Shown here: piece after piece, positions 25,653 through 34,181 of the stretch | Layout: each line of letters begins with the position of its first letter | Position numbering within the stretch: the stretch's first letter is position 1 | Source of the DNA: Tsuneonella suprasediminis | GTDB taxonomy: Bacteria > Pseudomonadota > Alphaproteobacteria > Sphingomonadales > Sphingomonadaceae | Reading direction: 5' to 3' | Assembly: GCF_003605755.1 (NCBI RefSeq) | Contig: NZ_RAHJ01000011.1 | Coordinates: forward strand, 1-64,000 | Length of the DNA: 64,000 nt | Made by a program: the position numbers and the translations under genes | The notes under the pieces: model-generated | What the model was told of the DNA's origin: nothing | The model's input: the letters and a program-made list of their open reading frames with translations, nothing else | Databases searched by the model: none

Positions 25653-26960
25653 TTGAAATCTGATAATTTGAGGCTCAAATTGAAAGTAAATGTGCATACT
25701 TGGGCAAGGCTCACCCGCCTTGATCTGCAAAATTTGAGCGTCTCACTTGGCAATGCGGCGCTCAAATTTCGTAAACAGTGGCCTCAAAATGGAGAGGGGC
25801 GAGAAATTAAGGCAACCACCGAAAAAATAACGCGGACGCTTGACCGAACTTTTGATCGACGTGATTTGAATTTTTCCTTCGATGTCATAGAAGAAGTTAT
25901 TTCATATTTTAACAATTTAACAAAAAATTCATTTTTTATAGATTCAATATCATCGGAAATATATATTGATAGAAAAGGAAATTACTCAACATATTATGAG
26001 TACATTTCATCAGTGCTTACTTCATATTCGAGTTACATATCTGCCCATAGACCTCCAAGAGAAAATAAAACAAAAATAATAAATAAATCGACTAATATAA
26101 ATAAAAATACTCTAAATCAAACATTAGGCGATATTGTTCCAGGCCAAAAATTAGCTCCGATACAGTTTTCTGTTTCAAACGGGAAACTATATATTAGGCG
26201 CCAGAATTACAAATCAAAAAGAGAGGATCGTCACTTACTAACATATGGAAAAACAGCACTACAAACCGATGCCTCTTCGATTATCGAATCTCTTGGAAAA
26301 ACAAATGTCGACCCGCGCTTATCAGTTGCGATAGCTGAGATACGAGATGTCTTAGGGTCGGACGCCGACGTAATAAGACTCGGAATGTTGAGCACAACCT
26401 GCGACGTACTCGTAAGGAGATTTAATGAGCAACTTCCTGAAACTATCAGTGCAAAGTTTGAGGCATTCGGGACAAACTTGTCGATGTTTGTTAGCCAGTT
26501 CCCTGATTGGCAGAAATTTGTAACAAATGCAGATTTAGGAAAAGAAATTGAATACAAAGACGTATCCAATATATTTTCCGTAGGAATGAATTTCGTTAAT
26601 TTGCTAAAGTCTAATGAAGACCTAATTGACCCACAAGTACCTAAATCTATCCAACTTCTACTTGAGGCCATAAGAGATCCAAGCACCTCTTCGAAAAGAG
26701 CTATATTTGGAGTCGTTAGAACGCTTGAGAACTTGATTGCAACTATATTCACAAGCTTTGGCAACCTCTTTGGAGCCGGATTTACTGGTGTGAGCGATGG
26801 ACTGAAAGTATCGGCAAAGTGGGCAACCATCATGTTCCTCCTGACAGCAACCGCAAACAACGCCACCACGCTAGCACCTTCCATCTCAAAAATAACCATT
26901 TCTGACTGGATGACCCAGGCATCTGAAATTATAAAAAAATCAATAGGTTCTGGAAGCTAG
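25653..26960 (+). CDS. AT-rich hypothetical protein (putative acquired)
   Basis: A 435-residue protein on a segment far poorer in GC than its surroundings, with Lys/Asn/Ile-rich codon use (KTKIINKSTNINKNTLNQ). The first start in frame is TTG at 25653; no strong Shine-Dalgarno is seen, so the true start could be a later GTG near 25692. The middle is rich in charged helices. The C-terminal 110 residues have a hydrophobic glycine-rich stretch (LFGAGFTGVSDGLKV) and KWATIMFLLTATANN, likely one or two membrane helices. I recognise no domain. It lies beside a second AT-rich gene on the opposite strand and a decayed uvrA end, so transfer is likely. A role in phage defence is possible but is only a guess. 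Confidence 0.75.
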   Translation: MKSDNLRLKLKVNVHTWARLTRLDLQNLSVSLGNAALKFRKQWPQNGEGREIKATTEKITRTLDRTFDRRDLNFSFDVIEEVISYFNNLTKNSFFIDSISSEIYIDRKGNYSTYYEYISSVLTSYSSYISAHRPPRENKTKIINKSTNINKNTLNQTLGDIVPGQKLAPIQFSVSNGKLYIRRQNYKSKREDRHLLTYGKTALQTDASSIIESLGKTNVDPRLSVAIAEIRDVLGSDADVIRLGMLSTTCDVLVRRFNEQLPETISAKFEAFGTNLSMFVSQFPDWQKFVTNADLGKEIEYKDVSNIFSVGMNFVNLLKSNEDLIDPQVPKSIQLLLEAIRDPSTSSKRAIFGVVRTLENLIATIFTSFGNLFGAGFTGVSDGLKVSAKWATIMFLLTATANNATTLAPSISKITISDWMTQASEIIKKSIGSGS

Positions 26961-27000
26961 CAATTAAGTTAGGGATACTACCTCCCCTCGCAACATCACG

Positions 27001-27060
27001 CGTAAAGACCGCCCCGTATAGCTTCGCTCGCTACCCGCGCTTCTGCTACCATCGTGCCGT
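27001..27060 (-). pseudogene. decayed duplicate of uvrA 3' end
   Basis: On the minus strand this region translates to ERSYTGRSLRVML, close to the UvrA C-terminus [13 protein letters not shown] encoded at 27666-27730, and upstream DNA still resembles the preceding UvrA codons with small deletions and a frame change. At the DNA level CCGCCCCGTATA is identical at 27009-27020 and 27705-27716, with matching bases on the right side as far as CGCTCG. The copy is in the same orientation as uvrA and is non-functional. It brackets the 27110-27607 gene. Confidence 0.7.
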
Positions 27061-27109
27061 CGCACGTCACCTTCGACACGGAGCAGTCAACTGAGAACAC
27101 TGCTTTTTT

Positions 27110-27607
27110 TCAAAGCCTTCTTTCCATGAGCAGCGCCTTTGCCTTCTTGACATACTCCGATATTTCAGAAATCCTCGAGATTGAGTTGAAATGAATATTC
27201 ACTCCATTACACCCAACTGCAAGCATCATTGATCCGCGATCATTGTTAAAAACAATAAATGATAGTCCGCTTATCTCAAATTCTATTTCCGAATACTCAA
27301 ACCTTTCCATAGTTATCTTTGCCCCAGACAACTTATCCAGAGCAGAAATCAGACCATCTAAGTCTTCTATTTTGACAAGCGTTGCAGCAGTCTGAGGATA
27401 ATCTCCACCCGTACTAAGCTCAAAACGCGCAAAGTAAGAAGCAGAGTTGGTATCCGCGATAATTGCCTCTCGCGCTTCAACGTGAACAGAACCGTAATTA
27501 ATTCCCGACACAGTACCGACAGGAGTGTAACTGCGAACCACAATACCGCGTACTTCGTCTGCGTCTTCAAACTCAGAATTAACAGGCGCCGTTCGAGCAA
27601 GATTCAT
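27110..27607 (-). CDS. hypothetical protein in AT-rich insert
   Basis: A 165-residue cytoplasmic protein (no signal peptide or membrane helix), beta-rich with a helical tail (SEISEYVKKAKALLMERRL). The ATG at 27607 follows GGAGG with five bases spacing, a strong start; a TTG four codons earlier is within the ribosome binding site region. Asp/Glu-rich. I recognise no family. It is convergent with the AT-rich gene at 25653 and lies between the uvrA remnant and the functional uvrA, so it may be the cargo of an element that uses the uvrA 3' end as its target. Confidence 0.78.
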   Translation of the reverse strand: MNLARTAPVNSEFEDADEVRGIVVRSYTPVGTVSGINYGSVHVEAREAIIADTNSASYFARFELSTGGDYPQTAATLVKIEDLDGLISALDKLSGAKITMERFEYSEIEFEISGLSFIVFNNDRGSMMLAVGCNGVNIHFNSISRISEISEYVKKAKALLMERRL

Positions 27608-27665
27608 CTTAGCCTCCAAAAATGAGGCACCTTTTTAACGTATAAAAAATTGAAAACTAGTCTCT

Positions 27666-30587
27666 TTAAGTAGCATCATTCTTATTCAGCAACGGTTTGA
27701 GATACCGCCCCGTATAACTCCGCTCGTTCGCCGCCACTTCTTCCGGCGTCCCTTCGGCCACTATCTCGCCGCCGCGGACGCCGCCGTCCGGCCCAAGGTC
27801 CACGATCCAGTCTGCCGTTTTGATCACGTCCAGATTGTGTTCGATCACCACTACGCTGTTCCCCTGATCCACCAGACGGTGGAGCACTTCCAGCAGTTTG
27901 CGGACATCTTCGAAGTGCAGGCCGGTGGTCGGTTCGTCCAGAATATACAGCGTTTGCCCGGTGCTGCGGCGGGCGAGTTCCTTGGCCAGTTTCACCCGCT
28001 GCGCCTCCCCGCCCGATAGGGTGGTGGCCTGTTGCCCCACTTTGACATAGCCGAGGCCGACTTCGTTCAGCATGTGCATCTTGTCGCGGATCGGGGGCAC
28101 GGCCTTGAAGAATTCTTCCGCGTCCTCGATCGTCATGTCGAGCACGTCGGCAATGCTCATCCCCTTGAACTTCACCTCCAGCGTTTCGCGGTTATAGCGT
28201 TTGCCGTGGCATTCCTCGCACGTGACGTACACGTCGGGCAGGAAGTGCATTTCGATCTTGATCAGGCCGTCGCCCTGGCACGCCTCGCACCGGCCGCCCT
28301 TCACGTTGAAGCTGAACCGGCCCGGTTTGTACCCGCGCGCCTGCGCCTCCGGCAGACCGGCGAACCAGTCGCGGATATTGGTGAAGGCGCCGGTGTATGT
28401 CGCCGGGTTGCTGCGCGGGGTGCGGCCGATCGGACTTTGATCGATTTCGATCACTTTGTCGCAGAATTCGAGGCCGGTCACTTTATCGTGCGCCCCTGCC
28501 ACCACGCGCGCGCCGTTGAGCTGCCGCGCGGCGGAGGCATAGAGCGTGTCGATGGTGAAGCTCGACTTGCCGCTGCCCGAAACCCCGGTGATGCAGGTGA
28601 ACGTGCCCAGCGGGATCGCGGCGGTGACATCGCGCAGGTTGTTGGCCCGCGCGCCGTGCACTGTCAGGTGGTGGCCGTTGCCCTTGCGGCGCTGTTCGGG
28701 CACCGCGATCTTGCGCCGCCCGGTCAGGTAATCGGCGGTGAGCGATCCCTTGGCCTTGAGGATATCTTTCAGCGTGCCCTGCGCCACGATCTGCCCGCCG
28801 TGCACCCCGGCGCCGGGGCCGAGATCGACGATATGGTCGGCGGTGCGGATCGCATCCTCGTCATGTTCGACCACGATCACGGTATTGCCCAGATCGCGCA
28901 GCCGCTTGAGCGTTTCCAGCAGCCGGTCGTTATCGCGCTGGTGCAGGCCGATGCTCGGTTCGTCGAGCACGTAGAGCACGCCGCTGAGCCCGCTGCCGAT
29001 CTGGCTGGCGAGGCGGATGCGCTGGCTTTCCCCCCCGCTCAGCGTGCCGCTGGTCCGGTCGAGGTTGAGGTAATCCAGCCCGACATTGTCGAGGAAGCCC
29101 AGCCGTTCGTTGATTTCTTTCAGGATGGCGCGGGCGATCTGGTTCTGCTGATCGGTCAGATGATCGGGCAGCGCGAGGAACCAGTCCTTCGCCAGCGTCA
29201 CGCTCATCTGCGTGGGGGTGGCGATGTCGGTCGGGCCGTTGGGGCCGGGCACTTTCACCGCCAGCGCTTTCTCGTTCAGGCGTTTGCCGCCACACGCCTC
29301 GCACGGCTGAGCGGTCTGGTACTTGCTCAGTTCCTCGCGCATCCACGCGCTTTCGGTCTGCATCATCCGCCGGTTGAGGTTGCCGATCACCCCTTCGAAC
29401 GGTTTGCTGACGGTGTATTCCTTGCGCCCGTCCTTGAAGGTGAGCGCCACCGGCAGGCCGCCGGTGCCGTGCAGGATGATGTCGCGCTGATCCTGCGCCA
29501 GATCTTCCCACGGGGTCGTCAGGTCGAAATCGTATGCTTTCGCCAGACTGGTCAGCACCTGCATGTAATAAGGCGACGGCGGATTGCTCTTCGCCCAGGG
29601 CACCACCGCGCCTTTTTTCAGCGAAAGCTGTTCGTTGGGCACCACCAGTTGCGGATCGAACAGCAGCTTCTCCCCCAGCCCGTCGCACGTGGGGCAAGCG
29701 CCCTGCGGCGCGTTGAAGCTGAACAGGCGCGGTTCGATCTCTTCGATGGTGAACCCGCTGACCGGGCAGGCGAATTTTTCGCTGAACACGATGCGGTTGG
29801 CGGGGATGCCCGCCCCCTTCATCGCGCCGCCCGCGCTCGCTTCCGCCTCGCGACCCGGCACGACGCCATCGGCCAGATCGACATAGGCCAGCCCTTCGGC
29901 CAGCTTGAGCGCGGTTTCGAAACTGTCGGCCAGCCGGGTTTCGATGCCGGGGCGCACCGCCAGCCGGTCGACCACCACTTCGATATCGTGCTTGTATTTC
30001 TTGTCGAGCGCGGGGGCCTGTTCGATTTCGTACAGCTCGCCATCGATCCGCACGCGGGTAAAGCCCGCCTTCTGCCATTCGGCCAGTTCGCGGCGATATT
30101 CGCCTTTGCGCCCGCGCACCACCGGGGCCAGCAGATAGAGCCGCGTCCCTTCGGGCAAAGTCATCACCCGGTCGACCATGTTGGACACCGTCTGCGCTTC
30201 GATCGGAAGGCCGGTCGCCGGGCTATACGGCACCCCCACCCGCGCCCACAGCAGCCGCATGTAGTCGTAAATTTCAGTCACCGTCGCCACGGTGGAGCGC
30301 GGGTTGCGGCTGGTGGTCTTCTGTTCGATACTGATCGCGGGGGACAGCCCGTCGATATGTTCGACATCGGGTTTCTGCATCATCTCCAGAAACTGCCGCG
30401 CGTAGGCGCTGAGGCTTTCGACATAGCGCCGCTGCCCCTCGGCATAGATCGTGTCGAACGCGAGGCTCGATTTGCCCGAACCGGACAAGCCGGTGACCAC
30501 GATCAGCGCATCGCGCGGCAGGTCGATATCGATACCCTTGAGGTTGTGCTCGCGCGCGCCGCGCACGGAAATCGTGGTAAGTGCCAT
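27666..30587 (-). CDS. uvrA: excinuclease ABC subunit UvrA
   Basis: A 973-residue DNA damage recognition ATPase of nucleotide excision repair. Both ABC modules are intact: Walker [15 protein letters not shown] (about 32-45) and [15 protein letters not shown] (about 660), signatures [12 protein letters not shown] and [12 protein letters not shown], and Walker B regions [15 protein letters not shown] and [15 protein letters not shown]. Zinc-binding Cys pairs appear in [23 protein letters not shown] and [10 protein letters not shown]-terminus ...[19 protein letters not shown] is complete; the adjacent decayed duplicate of this end is described separately. No other uvr gene is near. Confidence 0.98.
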   Translation of the reverse strand: MALTTISVRGAREHNLKGIDIDLPRDALIVVTGLSGSGKSSLAFDTIYAEGQRRYVESLSAYARQFLEMMQKPDVEHIDGLSPAISIEQKTTSRNPRSTVATVTEIYDYMRLLWARVGVPYSPATGLPIEAQTVSNMVDRVMTLPEGTRLYLLAPVVRGRKGEYRRELAEWQKAGFTRVRIDGELYEIEQAPALDKKYKHDIEVVVDRLAVRPGIETRLADSFETALKLAEGLAYVDLADGVVPGREAEASAGGAMKGAGIPANRIVFSEKFACPVSGFTIEEIEPRLFSFNAPQGACPTCDGLGEKLLFDPQLVVPNEQLSLKKGAVVPWAKSNPPSPYYMQVLTSLAKAYDFDLTTPWEDLAQDQRDIILHGTGGLPVALTFKDGRKEYTVSKPFEGVIGNLNRRMMQTESAWMREELSKYQTAQPCEACGGKRLNEKALAVKVPGPNGPTDIATPTQMSVTLAKDWFLALPDHLTDQQNQIARAILKEINERLGFLDNVGLDYLNLDRTSGTLSGGESQRIRLASQIGSGLSGVLYVLDEPSIGLHQRDNDRLLETLKRLRDLGNTVIVVEHDEDAIRTADHIVDLGPGAGVHGGQIVAQGTLKDILKAKGSLTADYLTGRRKIAVPEQRRKGNGHHLTVHGARANNLRDVTAAIPLGTFTCITGVSGSGKSSFTIDTLYASAARQLNGARVVAGAHDKVTGLEFCDKVIEIDQSPIGRTPRSNPATYTGAFTNIRDWFAGLPEAQARGYKPGRFSFNVKGGRCEACQGDGLIKIEMHFLPDVYVTCEECHGKRYNRETLEVKFKGMSIADVLDMTIEDAEEFFKAVPPIRDKMHMLNEVGLGYVKVGQQATTLSGGEAQRVKLAKELARRSTGQTLYILDEPTTGLHFEDVRKLLEVLHRLVDQGNSVVVIEHNLDVIKTADWIVDLGPDGGVRGGEIVAEGTPEEVAANERSYTGRYLKPLLNKNDAT

Positions 30588-30724
30588 GCAGGCTATGTTC
30601 CGGTAATGTTCACGTTAGTCAAGGGGATGCGCGTGGCCTTCCCCGGTGCCGTTGCGATGTGGGCGGCACGCGCGCGAATACAACCCGCGCGAGCGACAGA
30701 CCAGCGAACAACAGGAACGACAGG

Positions 30725-31498
30725 TCAGTCCGTCACCGCGCGGCGATAGAGGTGCCAGGTCGCATGGCCCAGCACCGGCAGCGCGATCAGCAGGCCAAGG
30801 AACGCCGGGATCATCGCCATGAACAGCACCACCGCGATAATCAGCGCCCATGCCATCATCACCGGGCGGTTGTGGTTGATGACGGCAAGGCTGGTGATGA
30901 TCGCAGTCAGGAAATCGACTTCGCGGTCCACCAGCATCGGCAGGCTCATCACTGTCACGGCATAGAATGCCAGCGCCATCAATCCGCCCACCGCGCCGCC
31001 CACCACCAGCATGGCGATGCCCGCCTGCGTAGTGAAGATCGCCAGCGATTCCGATCCGATCCCGCTTTCGGCCAGAAAGATCGCGAATATCGAATGGGCG
31101 ACGATCATCCAGAAACTGAAGGCGACGAACACGATCACCCCCATGCTGATAATCTGATCGTCCCCTCGCCCGCGCAATGCGCCCAGCACCGCGCGCCAGC
31201 TACGCGGCAAACCCGCTTCGCGCCGGCGGCTGACTTCATAGAGGCCCACCGCCACGAATGGTGCGATCAGCGGGAAGCCCGCCGCCGCCGGGATCAGCCA
31301 GGTGGGCGATTTCCACGCGAACAGCGCATAGCCAACGAACAGACCGCCACCGACATAGATCGATCCGAAAAACAGCCCGAACAACGGACACGCCAGAAAA
31401 TCGCGCGCGCCCGCCGCCAGCGCCGCCCACAAATCGCGCAGCGCCAGATCGCGCGCCACCGTGACCGGCGCGATCTGCGCCTGACCGACACTGGTCAT
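30725..31498 (-). CDS. DUF2189 domain-containing membrane protein
   Basis: A 257-residue inner-membrane protein with about six hydrophobic segments: FGSIYVGGGLFVGYALF, LIPAAAGFPLIAPFVAVGLY, ISMGVIVFVAFSFWMIVAH, GIAMLVVGGAVGGLMALAF and a C-terminal pair near AWALIIAVVLFMAMIP and FLGLLIALPVLGHATW. Conserved DUF2189 pieces include YEVSRRREAG and the C-terminal HATWHLYR. Function of DUF2189 is not established. It stands alone, with uvrA ending upstream on the same strand and poxB beyond it. Confidence 0.88.
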   Translation of the reverse strand: MTSVGQAQIAPVTVARDLALRDLWAALAAGARDFLACPLFGLFFGSIYVGGGLFVGYALFAWKSPTWLIPAAAGFPLIAPFVAVGLYEVSRRREAGLPRSWRAVLGALRGRGDDQIISMGVIVFVAFSFWMIVAHSIFAIFLAESGIGSESLAIFTTQAGIAMLVVGGAVGGLMALAFYAVTVMSLPMLVDREVDFLTAIITSLAVINHNRPVMMAWALIIAVVLFMAMIPAFLGLLIALPVLGHATWHLYRRAVTD

Positions 31499-31594
31499 CG
31501 CATACTCCCCCTCATCCCGCCCCGGTTATCCGGGGTCTTCGCCGGGCAAGCTGCATCAGATCGGCGCAGCGGGCAATACCCCGCGCGCAGGCAA

Positions 31595-33310
31595 TCACCG
31601 CAGGAAGTTATCGCGCAGCAGAGAGACGACTTCCTTCGTCCGCCCACTGAGCACTGCCTTCACGCCGAACAGCGCGGTGCTGGCCACTTGCCCCAGCTTC
31701 ACTTCGGGCGGCATCACCAGTTCGACCCGGTTGACCTTCACATCGAGCAGAGCCGGGCCAGGTTCGGCCAGCCATTTGTCCATCGCCGCGCTAAGATCGC
31801 TGGCCCGGTCCACCCGCCATCCGGCAATACCAATGGCCTCTGCCACCTTGGAAAAATCGGGATTTTCCAATCCGGTATAATGATCGACCAGCCCTTCCAC
31901 CCGCTGTTCCATCTCCACGAAGCCGAGCGTGGAATTGTTGAACACCAGCAGTTTGAGCGGCACTTTCTCCTGCACCAGAGTCAGCAGGTCGCCCATCAGC
32001 ATGGTCATCCCGCCATCGCCGCACATCGCAATCACCTGCCGATCGGGATAAGCGATTTTCGCGCCAATCGCCTGCGGATAGGCGCTGGCCATCGTGCCGT
32101 GGAGCAGGCTGTTGAGAAACCGCCGTTTCCCGTTCGCGGCAATGTGGCGCAGCATCCACACCATCGGCGTGCCGACATCGGACACGAAAATCGCATCGTC
32201 CGCCGCCACCCGATCGAGCATATTGGCAACGAATTGCGGGTGGATCAGAGTGTCGTCCGATTCCTCCCCCGCGTCGCGATATCCGTCGATATCTTCGCGC
32301 CACTGATCGAGCGCCTTGTCGAGATGCGCGCGATCCGGCTTTGCCGCCAGCATCGGGGTCAGCGCGTCCAGTGTCGTCGCGCTATCCCCGATCAGCCCCA
32401 TATGGATCGGCGCGCGGCGGCCCAGATGGGTCGGGTCGATATCGACCTGCACGATCTTCGCCTGTGCGGGATAGTATTGCGTGTACGCGAAATCGCAGCC
32501 GAGGCAGAGCACCAGATCGGCGCGATGGATCGCCTCCACCCCCGCCTTGTTGCCGAGAATGCCGTTGACCCCGACATTATAGGGGTTGTCCGGTTCCAGC
32601 CATTCCTTCGCGCGGGTGGTGTGGACCATCGGTGCGTTGAGTTTTTCGCACAGCGCCACGATCTGATCGTGGGCATCGCGCGCACCGATGCCGGCATAGA
32701 CAGTGACCTTCTCGGCGGCATCGATATCCCGCGCCAGTTCGGCCAGTTCGCTGTCGCTGGGCCGCGTGCGGGGATCGGGGCGATAGACCTGCCAGTCGGC
32801 CTTATCGTCGTCCTTCTCGGTGAACATGTCGCCGTTGACGATCACCACCGCCACGCCGCGCCGGGTCAGCGCCGCCTGCGCCGCCTTGGCGACGATCCGT
32901 CGCGCCTGTGCGGGGTGGGAGATATATTCGCAGAACACCGAATGCTGTTCGTAAATCTTGTGCTGATCGACCTCCTGCGGGAAATCGAATCCTTTCTCCC
33001 GCCGGTCCACGTCCGATGCGATCAGCAGGACCGGCGCACCGTTGCGGTGGGTTTCGTATATTCCGTTTACGAAATGCAGGCTGCCCGGTCCGCAGGTGCC
33101 AGCACATACTGCCAGTTCGCCGGTCATATAGGCCTCGCCCCCGGCAGCGAAGGCTCCGACTTCTTCGTGCCGCACGTGAACCCACCGCAGGTTCGAACGC
33201 GAAACCGCGTCGGTGAAATGATTGATCGTATCCCCCGGTATCCCGTAAATCCGCTTCGCCCCTGCCTGTTCGATTGTATCGACGACGATTTCGGCAACGG
33301 TCTTTGCCAT
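31595..33310 (-). CDS. poxB: pyruvate oxidase/dehydrogenase (quinone), TPP-dependent
   Basis: A 571-residue ThDP- and FAD-dependent flavoenzyme of the PoxB/acetolactate-synthase superfamily; Escherichia coli PoxB is 572. The N-terminal ThDP domain has GIPGDTINHF and the conserved Glu region HEEVGAFAAGGEAY; the C-terminal domain carries the ThDP-binding motif MCGDGGMTMLMGDLLTLVQ with the terminal Asn run. PoxB oxidatively decarboxylates pyruvate to acetate and CO2 and passes electrons to quinone. The start at 33310 (MAKTVAEIVVDT) is used; a longer frame upstream is Arg/His-rich antisense-like sequence. A related acetolactate-type decarboxylase is the alternative. Confidence 0.88.
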   Translation of the reverse strand: MAKTVAEIVVDTIEQAGAKRIYGIPGDTINHFTDAVSRSNLRWVHVRHEEVGAFAAGGEAYMTGELAVCAGTCGPGSLHFVNGIYETHRNGAPVLLIASDVDRREKGFDFPQEVDQHKIYEQHSVFCEYISHPAQARRIVAKAAQAALTRRGVAVVIVNGDMFTEKDDDKADWQVYRPDPRTRPSDSELAELARDIDAAEKVTVYAGIGARDAHDQIVALCEKLNAPMVHTTRAKEWLEPDNPYNVGVNGILGNKAGVEAIHRADLVLCLGCDFAYTQYYPAQAKIVQVDIDPTHLGRRAPIHMGLIGDSATTLDALTPMLAAKPDRAHLDKALDQWREDIDGYRDAGEESDDTLIHPQFVANMLDRVAADDAIFVSDVGTPMVWMLRHIAANGKRRFLNSLLHGTMASAYPQAIGAKIAYPDRQVIAMCGDGGMTMLMGDLLTLVQEKVPLKLLVFNNSTLGFVEMEQRVEGLVDHYTGLENPDFSKVAEAIGIAGWRVDRASDLSAAMDKWLAEPGPALLDVKVNRVELVMPPEVKLGQVASTALFGVKAVLSGRTKEVVSLLRDNFLR

Positions 33311-33453
33311 ATTGGGGAGGCCTTTCCAGGTATGCTTCGAGGCAACGTAGAAGTACGCAGCATTTCCTTTACGGATAACGCGCGCGACAGTTCCACAATG
33401 GCCCCGCTGTCTGCCCTTGGCCAGAGCGGTATGCCTGCCTATTGTTTGCGGCA

Positions 33454-33999
33454 ATGGTCGCTGCCCTGCCCCGCCTGTTCGTTGCTCTGCGCCCACCGGT
33501 CGCCGTGCGCGACGTGCTGATCGACACGATGGACAGCGTGGCCGCCGCCCGCTGGCAGGACGATGAACAACTGCACCTGACCTTGCGCTATATCGGGGAA
33601 ACCGATCCGCGCGTGGCGGACGATCTCGTCGATGCACTCGGCCGGATCGATGCGCCACGGTTCGAACTGGCAGTGCACGGTGTCGGTTTTTTCGAACGCA
33701 AGGGGCAGCCAACTGCTTTGTGGGCAGGCATCGCCCCCAATGCCGCGCTCGACACCTTGCAGAAGAAAGTCGAACGGGTGTGCCAGTCGGTCGGGCTGGA
33801 GGCGGAACACCGCAAGTTCACGCCGCACATCACGCTCGCCCGGCTGAACAGCGCGGCGGGGCCGGTGGCGCCCTGGCTGGCGCAGCATTCGCGGCTGGCC
33901 GCGCCCGCCTGGCCCGTCGATAGCGTCCGCCTTTACGAAAGCACGCTGACACCCGGCGGATCGCAATACGATCCGGTGGTCGAATGGCGGCTGCGATGA
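33454..33999 (+). CDS. thpR: RNA 2',3'-cyclic phosphodiesterase
   Basis: A 181-residue 2H-phosphoesterase. Both HxTx motifs are present: LHLTLRYIG and HITLARL, spaced as in the LigT/ThpR family. Such enzymes open 2',3'-cyclic phosphates on RNA ends. The start at 33454 has no strong Shine-Dalgarno and an alternative TTG four codons earlier is possible. It is divergent from poxB with a 143 bp gap and stands 182 bp before the M3 peptidase. Confidence 0.93.
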   Translation: MVAALPRLFVALRPPVAVRDVLIDTMDSVAAARWQDDEQLHLTLRYIGETDPRVADDLVDALGRIDAPRFELAVHGVGFFERKGQPTALWAGIAPNAALDTLQKKVERVCQSVGLEAEHRKFTPHITLARLNSAAGPVAPWLAQHSRLAAPAWPVDSVRLYESTLTPGGSQYDPVVEWRLR

Positions 34000-34181
34000 A
34001 CGCTCTATGGTCGACAAACTGCTGTTCTCTATCGACGAGCGACACGAATCCGGTTGCAACCGCAACCGATCCCGGCTTCAACCGTTGATACAGTATCTCC
34101 ATGCCTGCCTTGTGCCCGCGCCCATCTGTCGCGGTCGTTCGGTCAGTGCCAATTCCGCATAATACAACAGGGAGCACCACC

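Noticed and set aside
28032-30749. Open frame of about 905 codons on the + strand opposite uvrA
   Set aside because: It is a codon-bias shadow of a high-GC gene: His/Arg/Ala/Val-rich, no domain and entirely antisense to intact uvrA.
30581-33520. Open frame of about 979 codons on the + strand opposite the DUF2189 and poxB genes
   Set aside because: Arg/His/Gln-rich with no recognisable domain; the minus-strand genes have full family motifs.
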